A DNA stretch of 64,000 bases, taken from positions 4,587,894 through 4,651,893 of the forward strand of contig NZ_JAJOZC010000001.1 of the NCBI RefSeq assembly GCF_023701695.1, given 5' to 3'. The notes under the pieces were generated by a model. It was not told the origin of the DNA, made no database searches, and saw only the letters and a program-made list of their open reading frames with translations. This DNA comes from Streptomyces sp. RKAG290. GTDB lineage: Bacteria > Actinomycetota > Actinomycetes > Streptomycetales > Streptomycetaceae. Positions within the stretch are counted from its first letter, which is position 1. Each line of letters starts with the position of its first letter. The translations under genes were made by a program, and so were the position numbers. Positions 37,544 through 45,559 of the stretch are shown one piece after another.

Positions 37544-38128
37544 TCACACCACGGGCTTGCCGGAGAGCACCACGCCGGCCTCCCGGAGCTCCACCAGCGC
37601 CCGGTCCGTCGTCGCCTCGGCGACGCCCGCGGTCAGAGCGAGCAGTACGTGCGTGGCGAAGCCCTCACGGACCGCGTCCAGCGCGGTGGCGCGGACACAG
37701 TGGTCGGTCGCGATGCCGACCACGTCGACCGCGTCCACCCCGCGGTCGCGCAGCCACTCGGCCAGCCCCACGCCGTTCTCGTCCAGGCCCTCGAAGCCGC
37801 TGTACGCCGCGGCGTACGCGCCCTTGTCGAAGACCGTGTCGATCGCGCCGGAGGCGACCGCGGGCGCGAAATTGGGGTGGAAGCCCACGCCTTCCGTGCC
37901 GGCGACGCAGTGCGCCGGCCAGGAGCGCTCGAAGTCCGGCGCCTGCGAGAAGTGGTCGCCGGGGTCGATGTGGTGGTCACGGGTGGCCACCACGTGCCGG
38001 TAGCCGGGCTGGGCCTCACCGATCAGATCCGTGATGGCGGCGGCGACATCGGCACCCCCCGCCACCGCGAGGCTCCCGCCCTCACAGAAGTCGTTCTGGA
38101 CGTCCACGACGATCAAGGCGCGGTGCAT
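37544..38128 (-). CDS. pncA: Nicotinamidase
   Basis: A 194-residue isochorismatase-fold hydrolase that turns nicotinamide into nicotinate and ammonia in NAD salvage. The catalytic triad is D9 (VVDVQNDF), K102 (FDKGAY) and C144 (ATDHCVRAT); the metal site uses D51, H53 and H59 (RDHHIDPGDHFS). The cis-peptide region IATDHC is intact. pncB, the next enzyme of the same path, lies 310 bases upstream on the same strand, separated by a hairpin repeat. Confidence 0.93.
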   Translation of the reverse strand: MHRALIVVDVQNDFCEGGSLAVAGGADVAAAITDLIGEAQPGYRHVVATRDHHIDPGDHFSQAPDFERSWPAHCVAGTEGVGFHPNFAPAVASGAIDTVFDKGAYAAAYSGFEGLDENGVGLAEWLRDRGVDAVDVVGIATDHCVRATALDAVREGFATHVLLALTAGVAEATTDRALVELREAGVVLSGKPVV

Positions 38129-38438
38129 GGCGGGTGTCCTTCGGTGGGGGAGGGAACAGCGGTCACGGGGATGACCCCGAGCCTAGAGACTCCGGCCCCG
38201 CTTAGGGAGAGGCGGGTCGAACCGGCAAAATCAGGCCCGCACGGCGCAACGGGGCCGAGGCGGTACTACGGAGCGTGTCCGGCTGGCGCGGACAAAGCGG
38301 TCACCGGACGGACCTAGGGTCTCTCGTTTGGATCAGGCCGGGCTCGCGTGCCCCGGCCTGCTCCAAACGAAAGACCCTGGCCCCCGCCGGTACCCGGCGC
38401 CGGACGGACCCCGCCCCCGCCGGTACTACCCCGCCCCC
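38129..38438. other. 310-base gene-free spacer between pncB and pncA
   Basis: Holds a large imperfect hairpin (38316-38378) and, next to pncB, tandem copies of a CCCCCGCCGGTAC element (around 38381 and 38413). No coding sequence is convincing. It includes the pncA promoter region. Confidence 0.45.
38316..38378. repeat. Intergenic hairpin repeat, copy 1
   Basis: A stem of about 27 bases with small mismatches (left arm AGGGTCTCTCGTTTGGATCA, then GGCCGGG; right arm CCCCGGCCTGCTCCAAACGA, then AAGACCCT). The core GTTTGGATCAGGCCGG ... TCCAAACGAAAGACCCT recurs at 44850-44883, so this is a dispersed intergenic element, probably acting as the pncB terminator. Confidence 0.75.
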
Positions 38439-39767
38439 TCACACGTACTCGGTGGGGATCACCGGCTCGCCCCGCGACAGCTGCATCGCGGACATCGGCA
38501 GCCCCGCCCGCGAAGCGATGTGCCGCTCCCGGGCCGCGTCCAGCGGCTCCCGCGCGACGACCTCGCCGTCCTTGACCAGCTCCACCAGCAACTGCCGGCC
38601 GGCCAGCTCCGGCGGCACCGGGCCGGTGCCGATCACCTCGGCCTCGGCCACCCCGTCCTCGTCGAGCCGGCGCGCCGCCCACTTGCGGCCGCCGATCGAG
38701 GACTTCGCGCCCATCGACTTCTTCGCCACCGGCCGCAGCGGGTCCGCCGGGTCGGCGGAGGAGGCCCGGGCGACCAGCTTGTAGACCATCGAGCAGGTCG
38801 GCTGGCCGCTGCCGGTCACCAGCTGCGTGCCCACCCCGTACGCGTCCACCGGCGCCGCGGCCAGCGACGCGATGGCGTACTCGTCCAGATCCGAGGTCAC
38901 CACGATCTTCGTCTCCGTCGCCCCGAGCTCGTCCAGCTGCTGGCGCACCCGGTGCGCCACCAGCAGCAGGTCGCCGGAGTCGATCCGGACGGCCCCCAGC
39001 TCGGTCCCGGCCACCTCGACCGCCGTACGGACCGCCGCCGTGACGTCGTACGTGTCGACCAGCAGCGTCGTGCCGCGCCCCAGCGAGTCCACCTGTGCCA
39101 GGAACGCGTCGCGCTCGGAGTCGTGCAGCAGGGTGAAGGCGTGGGCGCTCGTCCCGACGGTCGGGATGTTGTAGCGGAACCCCGCGGCCAGGTCGGACGT
39201 GGTGTCGAAGCCGCCGATGTACGCGGCGCGGGCCGAGGCCACCGCCGACAGCTCATGGGTGCGCCGCGCGCCCATCTCGATCAGCCGGCGCCCGCCCGCC
39301 GCGGCCGACATCCGCGAGGCCGCCGCGGCGATCGCCGAGTCGTGGTTGAGGATCGAGAGGATCACCGTCTCCAGCAGCACGCACTCGGCGAAGGAGCCCT
39401 CGACCCGCAGGATCGGCGAGCCGGGGAAGTACACCTCGCCCTCCGGGTAGCCCCAGATGTCGCCGCTGAAGCGGTAGTCCGCCAGGTAGTCGAGCGTCGG
39501 CCCGTCGACGATGTGCTGGTCGCGCAGGAACGCGAGCATCTCGTCGTCGAAGTGGAAGTTCTCGACCGCGTCCAGCACCCGCCCGATGCCCGCGACGACG
39601 CCGTAGCGCCGCCCCTCGGGCAGCCGGCGGGTGAACGCCTCGAAGACCGAGCGCCGGTCGGCGGTGCCGGCCTTCAGCGCGGCCTGCACCATCGTGAGCT
39701 CGTACTGGTCGGTGAAGAGCGCTGTCGACGGCACACCGACCCGTCGCCCAAGGTCCGCAGAGTTCAT
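38439..39767 (-). CDS. pncB: Nicotinate phosphoribosyltransferase
   Basis: A 442-residue enzyme joining nicotinate and PRPP to nicotinate mononucleotide with ATP support. N-terminal TALFTDQYELTMVQAALKAG, FEAFTRRLPEGRRYGVVAG, and the core GTSAHAFTLLHDSERDAF and AVRIDSGDLLLVAHRVR are family signatures; the phosphorylated His is expected in the GTSAHAF segment. Together with pncA it completes nicotinamide salvage. Divergent from clpS. Confidence 0.94.
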   Translation of the reverse strand: MNSADLGRRVGVPSTALFTDQYELTMVQAALKAGTADRRSVFEAFTRRLPEGRRYGVVAGIGRVLDAVENFHFDDEMLAFLRDQHIVDGPTLDYLADYRFSGDIWGYPEGEVYFPGSPILRVEGSFAECVLLETVILSILNHDSAIAAAASRMSAAAGGRRLIEMGARRTHELSAVASARAAYIGGFDTTSDLAAGFRYNIPTVGTSAHAFTLLHDSERDAFLAQVDSLGRGTTLLVDTYDVTAAVRTAVEVAGTELGAVRIDSGDLLLVAHRVRQQLDELGATETKIVVTSDLDEYAIASLAAAPVDAYGVGTQLVTGSGQPTCSMVYKLVARASSADPADPLRPVAKKSMGAKSSIGGRKWAARRLDEDGVAEAEVIGTGPVPPELAGRQLLVELVKDGEVVAREPLDAARERHIASRAGLPMSAMQLSRGEPVIPTEYV

Positions 39768-39878
39768 GCCGGGGATGCTACCCCTATTTCGTCAGAGTGA
39801 CGAGATGGGGGTGTCGCGCCCCGCGCGGTGCCGGGCCCGTTTGTGCGATGCACCCTCCCGAGTGGCAGCATGGGGTAG

Positions 39879-40184
39879 GTGAGCGTCGCCCCCGTAGAGA
39901 TCGAACGTCCCGAATCGGCCGAGGAGAACCTCGTTGTCCCCGAGCCCGACGTCCCCTGGGTGACGCTGGTCCACAACGACCCGGTCAACCTCATGAGCTA
40001 CGTGACCTATGTCTTCCAGGCCTACTTCGGCTACTCCAAGGACAAGGCGCACAAGCTGATGCTCGACGTCCATCAGAAGGGCCGCGCCGTCGTCTCCAGC
40101 GGCAGCCGCGAGGAGATGGAACGCGACGTCCAGGCCATGCACGGCTACGGGCTGTGGGCCACACTCACCCAGGACCGCAACTAG
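39879..40184 (+). CDS. clpS: ATP-dependent Clp protease adaptor ClpS
   Basis: A 101-residue adaptor that hands N-degron substrates to ClpA/ClpC. The N-terminal 25 residues are flexible; the core has VPWVTLVHNDPVNLMSYVTY, where the Asn-Asp pair binds the substrate N-terminus, and KDKAHKLMLDVHQKGRAVV. GTG start. It precedes a DUF2017 gene, an arrangement I recall as common in actinobacteria. Confidence 0.95.
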   Translation: MSVAPVEIERPESAEENLVVPEPDVPWVTLVHNDPVNLMSYVTYVFQAYFGYSKDKAHKLMLDVHQKGRAVVSSGSREEMERDVQAMHGYGLWATLTQDRN

Positions 40185-40240
40185 CGGCTCGCCGCACCCG
40201 CACCGACCCGCCCCCGCCCGTCCACCATCGGAGAGAACCC

Positions 40241-40825
40241 ATGGCCGGCCACTTCGAGGCCACCCCCGGCGGCGGCGCGGCCGTCGCGCTCGACGAGGTG
40301 GAGATCGCGATCCTGCGCTCCCTCGCCGTCCAGCTGCTGGAGCTCATCGGTCCCGGCGACGAACCCGCCGAGGGCGAGGACCCGCTCGCCGCGCTCTTCG
40401 CCGAAGGCCCGAGCGAACCCCCGAGCGACCCCGCCCTGGCCCGCCTCTTCCCTGAGGCGTACGGCGACGACGACGGCGAACTGCGCGCCGCCTCCGCCGA
40501 GTTCCGCCGCTTCACCGAGAACGACCTGCGCACCCGCAAGCGCGACGACGCCCTGGCCGTCGTACGCACCCTCGACGGACTCTCGCCCGCCGGGGACGGC
40601 GGCGCCGTGCTCACGCTCACCGCGCAGGAGTGCCGCAACTGGCTCGGCTCCCTCAACGACCTGCGGCTGACGATCGGCACCCGGCTGGAGGTCTCCGACG
40701 AGGACGGGGCCGAGGACGGCTCGCTCTACCGGCTGCCCGACAGCGACCCGCGCAAGCCCATGGTCATGGCCTACCTCTGGCTCGGCGCACTCCAGGAAAC
40801 GCTCATCGAGACGCTGATGTCGTAA
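40241..40825 (+). CDS. DUF2017 family protein
   Basis: A 194-residue soluble protein from ATG 40241 with GGAGAGAA upstream. The segments LDEVEIAILRSLAVQLLELI, LARLFPEAYGDDDGELRAAS, FRRFTENDLRTRKRDDALAV and AQECRNWLGSLNDLRLTIG match DUF2017, which is almost always next to clpS in actinobacteria. It starts 56 bases after clpS and is probably co-transcribed. Function unknown; a link to ClpS-dependent proteolysis is an inference from gene order. Confidence 0.85.
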   Translation: MAGHFEATPGGGAAVALDEVEIAILRSLAVQLLELIGPGDEPAEGEDPLAALFAEGPSEPPSDPALARLFPEAYGDDDGELRAASAEFRRFTENDLRTRKRDDALAVVRTLDGLSPAGDGGAVLTLTAQECRNWLGSLNDLRLTIGTRLEVSDEDGAEDGSLYRLPDSDPRKPMVMAYLWLGALQETLIETLMS

Positions 40826-41142
40826 CGCAGCACTTATGCACCACTGCTCCGTGTTCGCTCAACGGACGCTCAAATCCGAATAACGATCGCGTCACCTGAT
40901 CAGTCTTTTTTGCAGTGCCTGGACACTGTTGTCCGCTTTTTCCTGTGGCATGCGCCACATAATGTCCGGTGGATCACCCTGGTGCCCGTGATAAATCTTC
41001 ACGACCACTCGGGGACGCCACCCCTGTTCCCGAGGGCGCTCAAGGCCGGCGACCGCCGGCGGCACTCCATCCATATCCGGGGGGATCAGGACCTGATCCG
41101 CAGCCTCTACGGCGCGGATCAGCGTGGAGAAAGGCGCACCAC
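40826..41142 (+). promoter_or_regulatory. Leader region of the amino acid permease gene with two palindromes
   Basis: A 317-base gene-free region. TGTGGC-ATGC-GCCACA lies at 40944-40959 and GGATCAGG-A-CCTGATCC at 41083-41099, with a further GGATCAG half site near 41115. The second palindrome has perfect 8-base arms 44 bases before the permease start and looks like a repressor operator. No known riboswitch was recognised. Confidence 0.5.
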
Positions 41143-42582
41143 ATGACATCGGCGCAGGTCGACAACGGACAGGGCGGCCGCAGGGCCCCCGAGGCCGCAG
41201 ATGCCACCACCTCGGGCGAGGGCTACCAGCGCGCTCTCGGCGCCCGCCAGATCCAGATGATCGCCATCGGCGGAGCCATCGGCACCGGCCTCTTCCTCGG
41301 CGCCGGCAAGGCAATCGCCAAGGCCGGGCCCAGCCTCATCCTGGCGTACGCCATCGCGGGCCTGGTGATCTTCTTCATCATGCGGGCCCTGGGCGAACTC
41401 CTCATGTACCGCCCGGTCTCCGGTTCCTTCTCGGAGTACGCCCGTGAATTCGTCGGGCCCTTCGCCGGCTTTGTCACCGGCTGGACCTACTGGCTGTTCT
41501 GGGTTGTCACCGGAATCACCGAAGTGACCGCCGCGGCCCAGTACATGACGTTCTGGTTCGACATTCCGCAATGGGTGTCCGCACTGATCTTCACGATCAT
41601 TCTGTACGGCGTGAACCTGATCTCCGTGAAGCTCTTCGGTGAACTCGAATTCTGGTTCTCGATGGTCAAGGTCACCGCCATCGTCGGCATGATCCTCATC
41701 TGCGCCGGAATCCTCACCCTCGGCTTCTCCGACGCCGGCGACACCGCGTCCGTCACCCACCTGTGGGCCGACGGCGGCTTCTTCCCGCACGGCATCTCCG
41801 GCACCCTGATGACCCTGCAGATCGTGATGTTCGCCTTCCTCGCCGTCGAGCTCGTCGGCGTCACCGCGGGCGAGTCCAAGGACCCGAAGACCGTCCTGCC
41901 CAAGGCCATCAACACCGTGCCGTGGCGCATCGCCGTCTTCTACGTCGGCGCCCTCATCATGATCCTCTCGGTGGTGCCCTGGACCGAGTTCTCGCCGGGC
42001 GTCTCCCCGTTCGTCGAAGCCTTCCAGAAGATGGGCCTCGGCCTCGGCGCGGGCATCGTCAACTTCGTCGTCCTCACCGCGGCGCTCTCCTCCTGCAACT
42101 CCGGCATGTACTCCACCGGACGCATGCTGCGCGACCTCGCGCTCAACGGACAGGGCCCGAAGGCCTTCACCAAGCTGACGAAGAGCGGCACCCCCCTCGT
42201 CGGCACCACCGTCTCCGCCGCCCTCATGCTCGTCGGCGTCTGGATCAACTACCAGTGGCCCGGTGACGCCTTCACCTACGTCGTCTCCTTCGCCACCATC
42301 TCCGGCATGTGGGCCTGGATCATGATCCTGGTCAGCCAGATCCGCTACCGCCGCCTCGCCGACCGCGGAGACCTCCCGCAGTCCTCCTTCCGGGCCCCCG
42401 GCGCCCCGTACACCAGCGTCTTCGCCCTCGCCTTCATCGGCATGGTCATCGTGATGATGGGCATCGACAAGGACGCCAGGATCTCGCTGTACTGCGCACC
42501 CCTGTGGGCCCTGATCCTCGGCGTCTCCTACCTGGTCCTCAAGGCCCGCAACCCCGACAACAAGGCCTTCGCCGGGCGCTGA
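41143..42582 (+). CDS. Amino acid permease (APC family, AnsP/CycA type)
   Basis: A 479-residue transporter from ATG 41143 with GGAGAAAGG upstream. Twelve membrane segments; the family signature IAIGGAIGTGLFLGAGKAI in segment 1, MRALGELLMYRPVSGSFSEY, and FLAVELVGVTAGESKDPKTV are intact. The last is the consensus amphipathic region of amino acid permeases. Likely imports a neutral amino acid with protons; the exact substrate is not evident. Flanked by its own promoter region and a perfect 15-base hairpin. Confidence 0.92.
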   Translation: MTSAQVDNGQGGRRAPEAADATTSGEGYQRALGARQIQMIAIGGAIGTGLFLGAGKAIAKAGPSLILAYAIAGLVIFFIMRALGELLMYRPVSGSFSEYAREFVGPFAGFVTGWTYWLFWVVTGITEVTAAAQYMTFWFDIPQWVSALIFTIILYGVNLISVKLFGELEFWFSMVKVTAIVGMILICAGILTLGFSDAGDTASVTHLWADGGFFPHGISGTLMTLQIVMFAFLAVELVGVTAGESKDPKTVLPKAINTVPWRIAVFYVGALIMILSVVPWTEFSPGVSPFVEAFQKMGLGLGAGIVNFVVLTAALSSCNSGMYSTGRMLRDLALNGQGPKAFTKLTKSGTPLVGTTVSAALMLVGVWINYQWPGDAFTYVVSFATISGMWAWIMILVSQIRYRRLADRGDLPQSSFRAPGAPYTSVFALAFIGMVIVMMGIDKDARISLYCAPLWALILGVSYLVLKARNPDNKAFAGR

Positions 42583-42617
42583 GCCCCACGCCTCTCCCGG
42601 CGCCGGTTCCACGATGC

Positions 42618-42654
42618 GGGCCCCCGCGTACCACTCCTCGGTACGCGGGGGCCC
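42618..42654 (+). terminator. Hairpin terminator after amino acid permease gene
   Basis: Perfect 15-base arms (GGGCCCCCGCGTACC/GGTACGCGGGGGCCC) with a 7-base loop, 35 bases after the stop and 20 bases before the mec start. Confidence 0.85.
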
Positions 42655-42673
42655 GTCGTCCTATCCTGGCGCC

Positions 42674-43105
42674 ATGCTGACCCTCACCCAGGCGCTGTAC
42701 GACCAGATCGTCGCGCACTCCCGCGCCGACCACCCCGACGAGGCCTGCGGCGTGGTCGCCGGTCCGGCCGGAACAGGCCGCGCCGAACGCTTCATCCCGA
42801 TGCTGAACGCGGCCCGCTCGCCCACGTTCTACGAATTCGACTCGGCCGACCTCCTCAAGCTCTACCGCGACATGGACGACCGCGACGAGGAACCCGTGAT
42901 CGTCTACCACTCGCACACGGCGACCGAGGCCTACCCCTCCCGCACCGATGTCACCTACGCCAACGAACCCGGCGCCCACTACGTCCTCGTGTCGACCGCC
43001 GACACCGACGGAGCGGGCCCCTTCCAGTTCCGCTCGTACCGCATCGTGGACGGCGCGATCACCGAGGAGGAGGTCGAGGTCGTCGAGGCGTACACCGCCT
43101 CCTGA
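42674..43105 (+). CDS. mec: JAMM/Mov34 metallopeptidase, Mec+ type
   Basis: A 143-residue M67 protease. The JAMM motif is complete: E23, then H79-S-H81 and S89/D92 in YHSHTATEAYPSRTD. In Mycobacterium tuberculosis Mec+ hydrolyses the CysO-cysteine adduct to free cysteine. The linked cysO and cysM genes downstream strongly support the same job. ATG 42674; a longer in-frame upstream start would run through the preceding terminator hairpin. Confidence 0.9.
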   Translation: MLTLTQALYDQIVAHSRADHPDEACGVVAGPAGTGRAERFIPMLNAARSPTFYEFDSADLLKLYRDMDDRDEEPVIVYHSHTATEAYPSRTDVTYANEPGAHYVLVSTADTDGAGPFQFRSYRIVDGAITEEEVEVVEAYTAS

Positions 43106-43238
43106 CCTCGGCCCCGGCACCCGCCCCACCGGCCGGACAGGGCCGCCGAGCCCGGCCCTGTCCGCCTGTCGAACACCAAACATCCACTAGGTGAGATCAC
43201 ATTCCGGATCCCGGACCGGGAATCGATACGATGAGCGC

Positions 43239-43364
43239 ATGGTTCCCCATGACGTGAGCGACAAGACGCCGGGCATGCTGCTCGTGGCGCGCCTGCACGT
43301 CGACCTGTGCCGGCTCTCCAGTGCGATCTGTACGAACGACCGGACCACCGGCCGCGAGGCCTGA
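43239..43364 (+). CDS. Cysteine-containing putative leader peptide upstream of cysO
   Basis: A 41-residue ORF: ATG 43239 or internal ATG 43275 (MLLVARLHVDLCRLSSAICT, then NDRTTGREA). The LHVDLCR-SAIC segment matches the short putative leader peptides found before sulfur assimilation genes in Streptomyces. Cys codons lie at residues 24 and 31. A TACGAT -10-like hexamer at 43227-43232 is 6 bases before ATG 43239, so transcription may begin at the ATG (leaderless). GC-rich hairpins (43375-43398; 43415-43428) follow before cysO, as expected for cysteine-dependent attenuation. Confidence 0.7.
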   Translation: MVPHDVSDKTPGMLLVARLHVDLCRLSSAICTNDRTTGREA

Positions 43365-43374
43365 GCCGGGCCGA

Positions 43375-43428
43375 CGCCCGGCGCCGCCCGACCGGGCGCC
43401 ACCCATACGCACCACCCCCGCGCGGGGG
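43375..43428 (+). promoter_or_regulatory. Hairpins between leader peptide and cysO (possible attenuator)
   Basis: CGCCCGG (43375-43381) pairs with CCGGGCG (43392-43398), and CCCCC-GCGC-GGGGG lies at 43415-43428. They sit 11 to 64 bases after the leader stop. Ribosome stalling at the leader Cys codons could change their folding. Confidence 0.4.
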
Positions 43429-43485
43429 CAGAGCCGCGCGCCCCACGCCCACCGCCACCACTCCGCTTCGACAGGAGCCCACGCC

Positions 43486-43764
43486 ATGGCCATCGAGGTC
43501 CGCATCCCGACCATCCTCCGCACCTACACCGACGGCGCCAAGGCCGTCGAGGCCAACGGAGAGACCCTCGCCGACCTCTTCACGGACCTGGAGACCCGCC
43601 ACACCGGCATCCGTGAGCGCATCGTCGACGGCGGCGAGCTCCGCCGCTTCGTGAACGTCTACCTCAACGACGAGGACGTCCGCTTCCTCGACGGTATCTC
43701 CACCAAGCTCAGCGACGGCGACAACATCACCATCCTCCCGGCCGTCGCCGGCGGCATGAACTGA
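43486..43764 (+). CDS. cysO: Sulfur carrier protein CysO (ThiS/MoaD family)
   Basis: A 92-residue ubiquitin-fold carrier from ATG 43486 with an AGGAG site. IPTILRTYTDGAKAVEANGE, RRFVNVYLNDEDVRFLDG and ILPAVAGG match mycobacterial CysO. In M. tuberculosis CysO ends at Gly-Gly, the site of thiocarboxylate formation; here two residues, Met-Asn, follow it, so processing before activation seems necessary. Its TGA overlaps the cysM ATG by one base. Confidence 0.92.
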   Translation: MAIEVRIPTILRTYTDGAKAVEANGETLADLFTDLETRHTGIRERIVDGGELRRFVNVYLNDEDVRFLDGISTKLSDGDNITILPAVAGGMN

Positions 43765-44714
43765 TGCGCTACGACAGCCCGCTCGCCGCAGTGGGCAACA
43801 CCCCGCTCGTCCGCCTGCCGCGGCTGTCACCCTCGGACGACGTCCGCATCTGGGCCAAGCTGGAGGACCGCAACCCCACCGGCTCGATCAAGGACCGCCC
43901 CGCGCTCCACATGGTCGAGCAGGCCGAGAAGGACGGCCGGCTCACCCCCGGCTGCACCATCCTCGAACCCACCAGCGGCAACACCGGCATCTCGCTCGCC
44001 ATGGCGGCCAAGCTCAAGGGCTACCGGATCGTCTGCGTCATGCCCGAGAACACCTCGCAGGAGCGGCGCGACCTGCTCGCCATGTGGGGCGCCGAGATCA
44101 TCTCCTCCCCGGCGGCGGGCGGCTCCAACACCGCCGTACGCGTCGCCAAGGAACTGTCGGCCGAGCACCCCGACTGGGTGATGCTCTACCAGTACGGCAA
44201 CCCCGACAACGCGGGCGCCCACTACGCCACCACCGGCCCGGAGATCCTCACCGACCTCCCGTCGATCACCCACTTCGTGGCGGGCCTCGGCACGACGGGC
44301 ACGCTCATGGGCGTCGGCCGCTACCTGCGCGAGAACGTCGAAGGCATCAAGATCGTCGCCGCCGAGCCGCGCTACGACGACCTGGTCTACGGCCTGCGCA
44401 ACCTCGACGAGGGCTTCGTCCCCGAGCTCTACGACGCCTCGGTCCTCACCACCCGCTTCTCCGTGGGCTCGGCCGACGCCGTCACCCGCACCCGCGAGCT
44501 GCTCCAGCAGGAGGGCATCTTCGCGGGCGTCTCCACCGGCGCCGCGCTGCACGCCGCGATAGGCGTGGGCAACAAGGCGGTCAAGGCCGGCGAACGGGCC
44601 GACATCGTCTTCGTCGTCGCCGACGGCGGCTGGAAGTACCTGTCGACGGGCGTCTACACCGCCCCCACGACAGAAGCGGCCATCGAAACCCTGCAGGGCC
44701 AGCTCTGGGCCTGA
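43764..44714 (+). CDS. cysM: O-phosphoserine-dependent cysteine synthase CysM
   Basis: A 316-residue PLP enzyme of the beta-substituting family. The Schiff-base Lys is K43 in NPTGSIKDRPALH; PTSGNTGISLAMAAKLKGY and GLGTTGTLMGVGRYL form the substrate and phosphate loops. Linkage to cysO and mec points to the CysM branch that adds a cysteine moiety to CysO thiocarboxylate from O-phosphoserine, rather than the CysK branch using free sulfide. A perfect 10-base hairpin lies 56 bases downstream. Confidence 0.94.
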   Translation: MRYDSPLAAVGNTPLVRLPRLSPSDDVRIWAKLEDRNPTGSIKDRPALHMVEQAEKDGRLTPGCTILEPTSGNTGISLAMAAKLKGYRIVCVMPENTSQERRDLLAMWGAEIISSPAAGGSNTAVRVAKELSAEHPDWVMLYQYGNPDNAGAHYATTGPEILTDLPSITHFVAGLGTTGTLMGVGRYLRENVEGIKIVAAEPRYDDLVYGLRNLDEGFVPELYDASVLTTRFSVGSADAVTRTRELLQQEGIFAGVSTGAALHAAIGVGNKAVKAGERADIVFVVADGGWKYLSTGVYTAPTTEAAIETLQGQLWA

Positions 44715-44770
44715 GACGTGCCGGCAGAACAGGGCCGGCTCCGGGCCCGATACGTACCGGCGAAACACTG

Positions 44771-44800
44771 AGGGCGGACCGAGGACAACCGGTCCGCCCT
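44771..44800 (+). terminator. Hairpin terminator after cysM
   Basis: AGGGCGGACC and GGTCCGCCCT are perfect 10-base arms around a 10-base loop, 56 bases after the stop. Confidence 0.75.
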
Positions 44801-44824
44801 CCGTCGTACCCGGCGGCCCCTTGT

Positions 44825-44883
44825 CCGGAAAGCCCCTAGGGGCTTTCCGGTTTGGATCAGGCCGGATCCAAACGAAAGACCCT
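44825..44883. repeat. Perfect palindrome plus intergenic hairpin repeat, copy 2
   Basis: 44825-44850 is a 26-base perfect palindrome without loop (CCGGAAAGCCCCT and its complement). It runs into GTTTGGATC-AGGCCG-GATCCAAAC (44850-44873) and CGAAAGACCCT, the core shared with the element at 38316-38378. It overlaps the end of the minus-strand PemK-like gene by a few bases and probably terminates it. Confidence 0.75.
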
Positions 44884-45382
44884 AAACCCGGCCACCGCCC
44901 CGCACCCGCGCCCACACCTGCGGATCCACCTCGCCCACCCGCCGCCGGAAGTCCCGCAGAGCCACCTCACGCAGCTCATCCGTCTCCAGGAAACTCGTCC
45001 GCCCCTGTGCGTCGCCCACCGAGCCCTCAGGCAGCGCGATCACACCCGGCCGCTCCCCGTGATCCTTGCTCGTGATCTTCGCGACGCGGACCTTCCGGCC
45101 CCGCACCGACATCACGAGGCACGGCCGGTCCTTGGACCCCGGCCCGTCCTCGAACGGCACCTCGGCCCACCAGATCTCACCGGGCAGCGGCTTCCCCCCG
45201 ACCGCGGACTTCTTCCCGCCGGCGGACTTCCTGCCACGCCCCGGCCCCGCCGGCGGCCGCGAACGCGCACCGGACCGGCCCTGCGGACCCCTCCCGCCAC
45301 GCCGCCGCCCGTCGGTCACCGCCGCGACGAGCGCGAGCAGAACAACAAGAGCGAACGCGAGCCACCAGCCGGACATAGTCAT
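44882..45382 (-). CDS. Membrane-anchored PemK/MazF-like protein
   Basis: A 166-residue protein. An N-terminal membrane segment (WWLAFALVVLLALVAAV) is followed by about 45 basic Gly/Arg/Lys-rich residues and a PemK/MazF-like domain (LPGEIWWAEVPFEDGPGSKD, RPCLVMSVRGRKVRVAKITS). The usual MazF active-site region GEIWW-V..KDRPCLV is recognisable. No antitoxin gene is adjacent, so a classical toxin-antitoxin pair is unlikely. Start ATG 45382; ATG 45376 is also possible. Confidence 0.72.
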   Translation of the reverse strand: MTMSGWWLAFALVVLLALVAAVTDGRRRGGRGPQGRSGARSRPPAGPGRGRKSAGGKKSAVGGKPLPGEIWWAEVPFEDGPGSKDRPCLVMSVRGRKVRVAKITSKDHGERPGVIALPEGSVGDAQGRTSFLETDELREVALRDFRRRVGEVDPQVWARVRGGGRV

Positions 45383-45559
45383 GTCCCGAAGGTACCCGTG
45401 GGGTCAGCGCTTCCATCGAACCGGTGACAGCACAGGTGAGTTCGCCCACAACGGCCCGCTCCGAAGGAGCGACCACCTCTTTCGCGCCTTACGCTCAACA
45501 AACCGCTCAACGATCCGCACGAACCCTCCCCGTTCTCACGCCACGGAGGTTCACGCTCC

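Noticed and set aside
40826..41142. Known riboswitch before the amino acid permease
   Set aside because: No recognisable core of glycine, lysine, c-di-AMP or T-box elements; only simple DNA palindromes.
38316..44883. Insertion sequence bounded by the two hairpin repeats
   Set aside because: The interval contains normal housekeeping genes (pncB, clpS, cysM) and no transposase.
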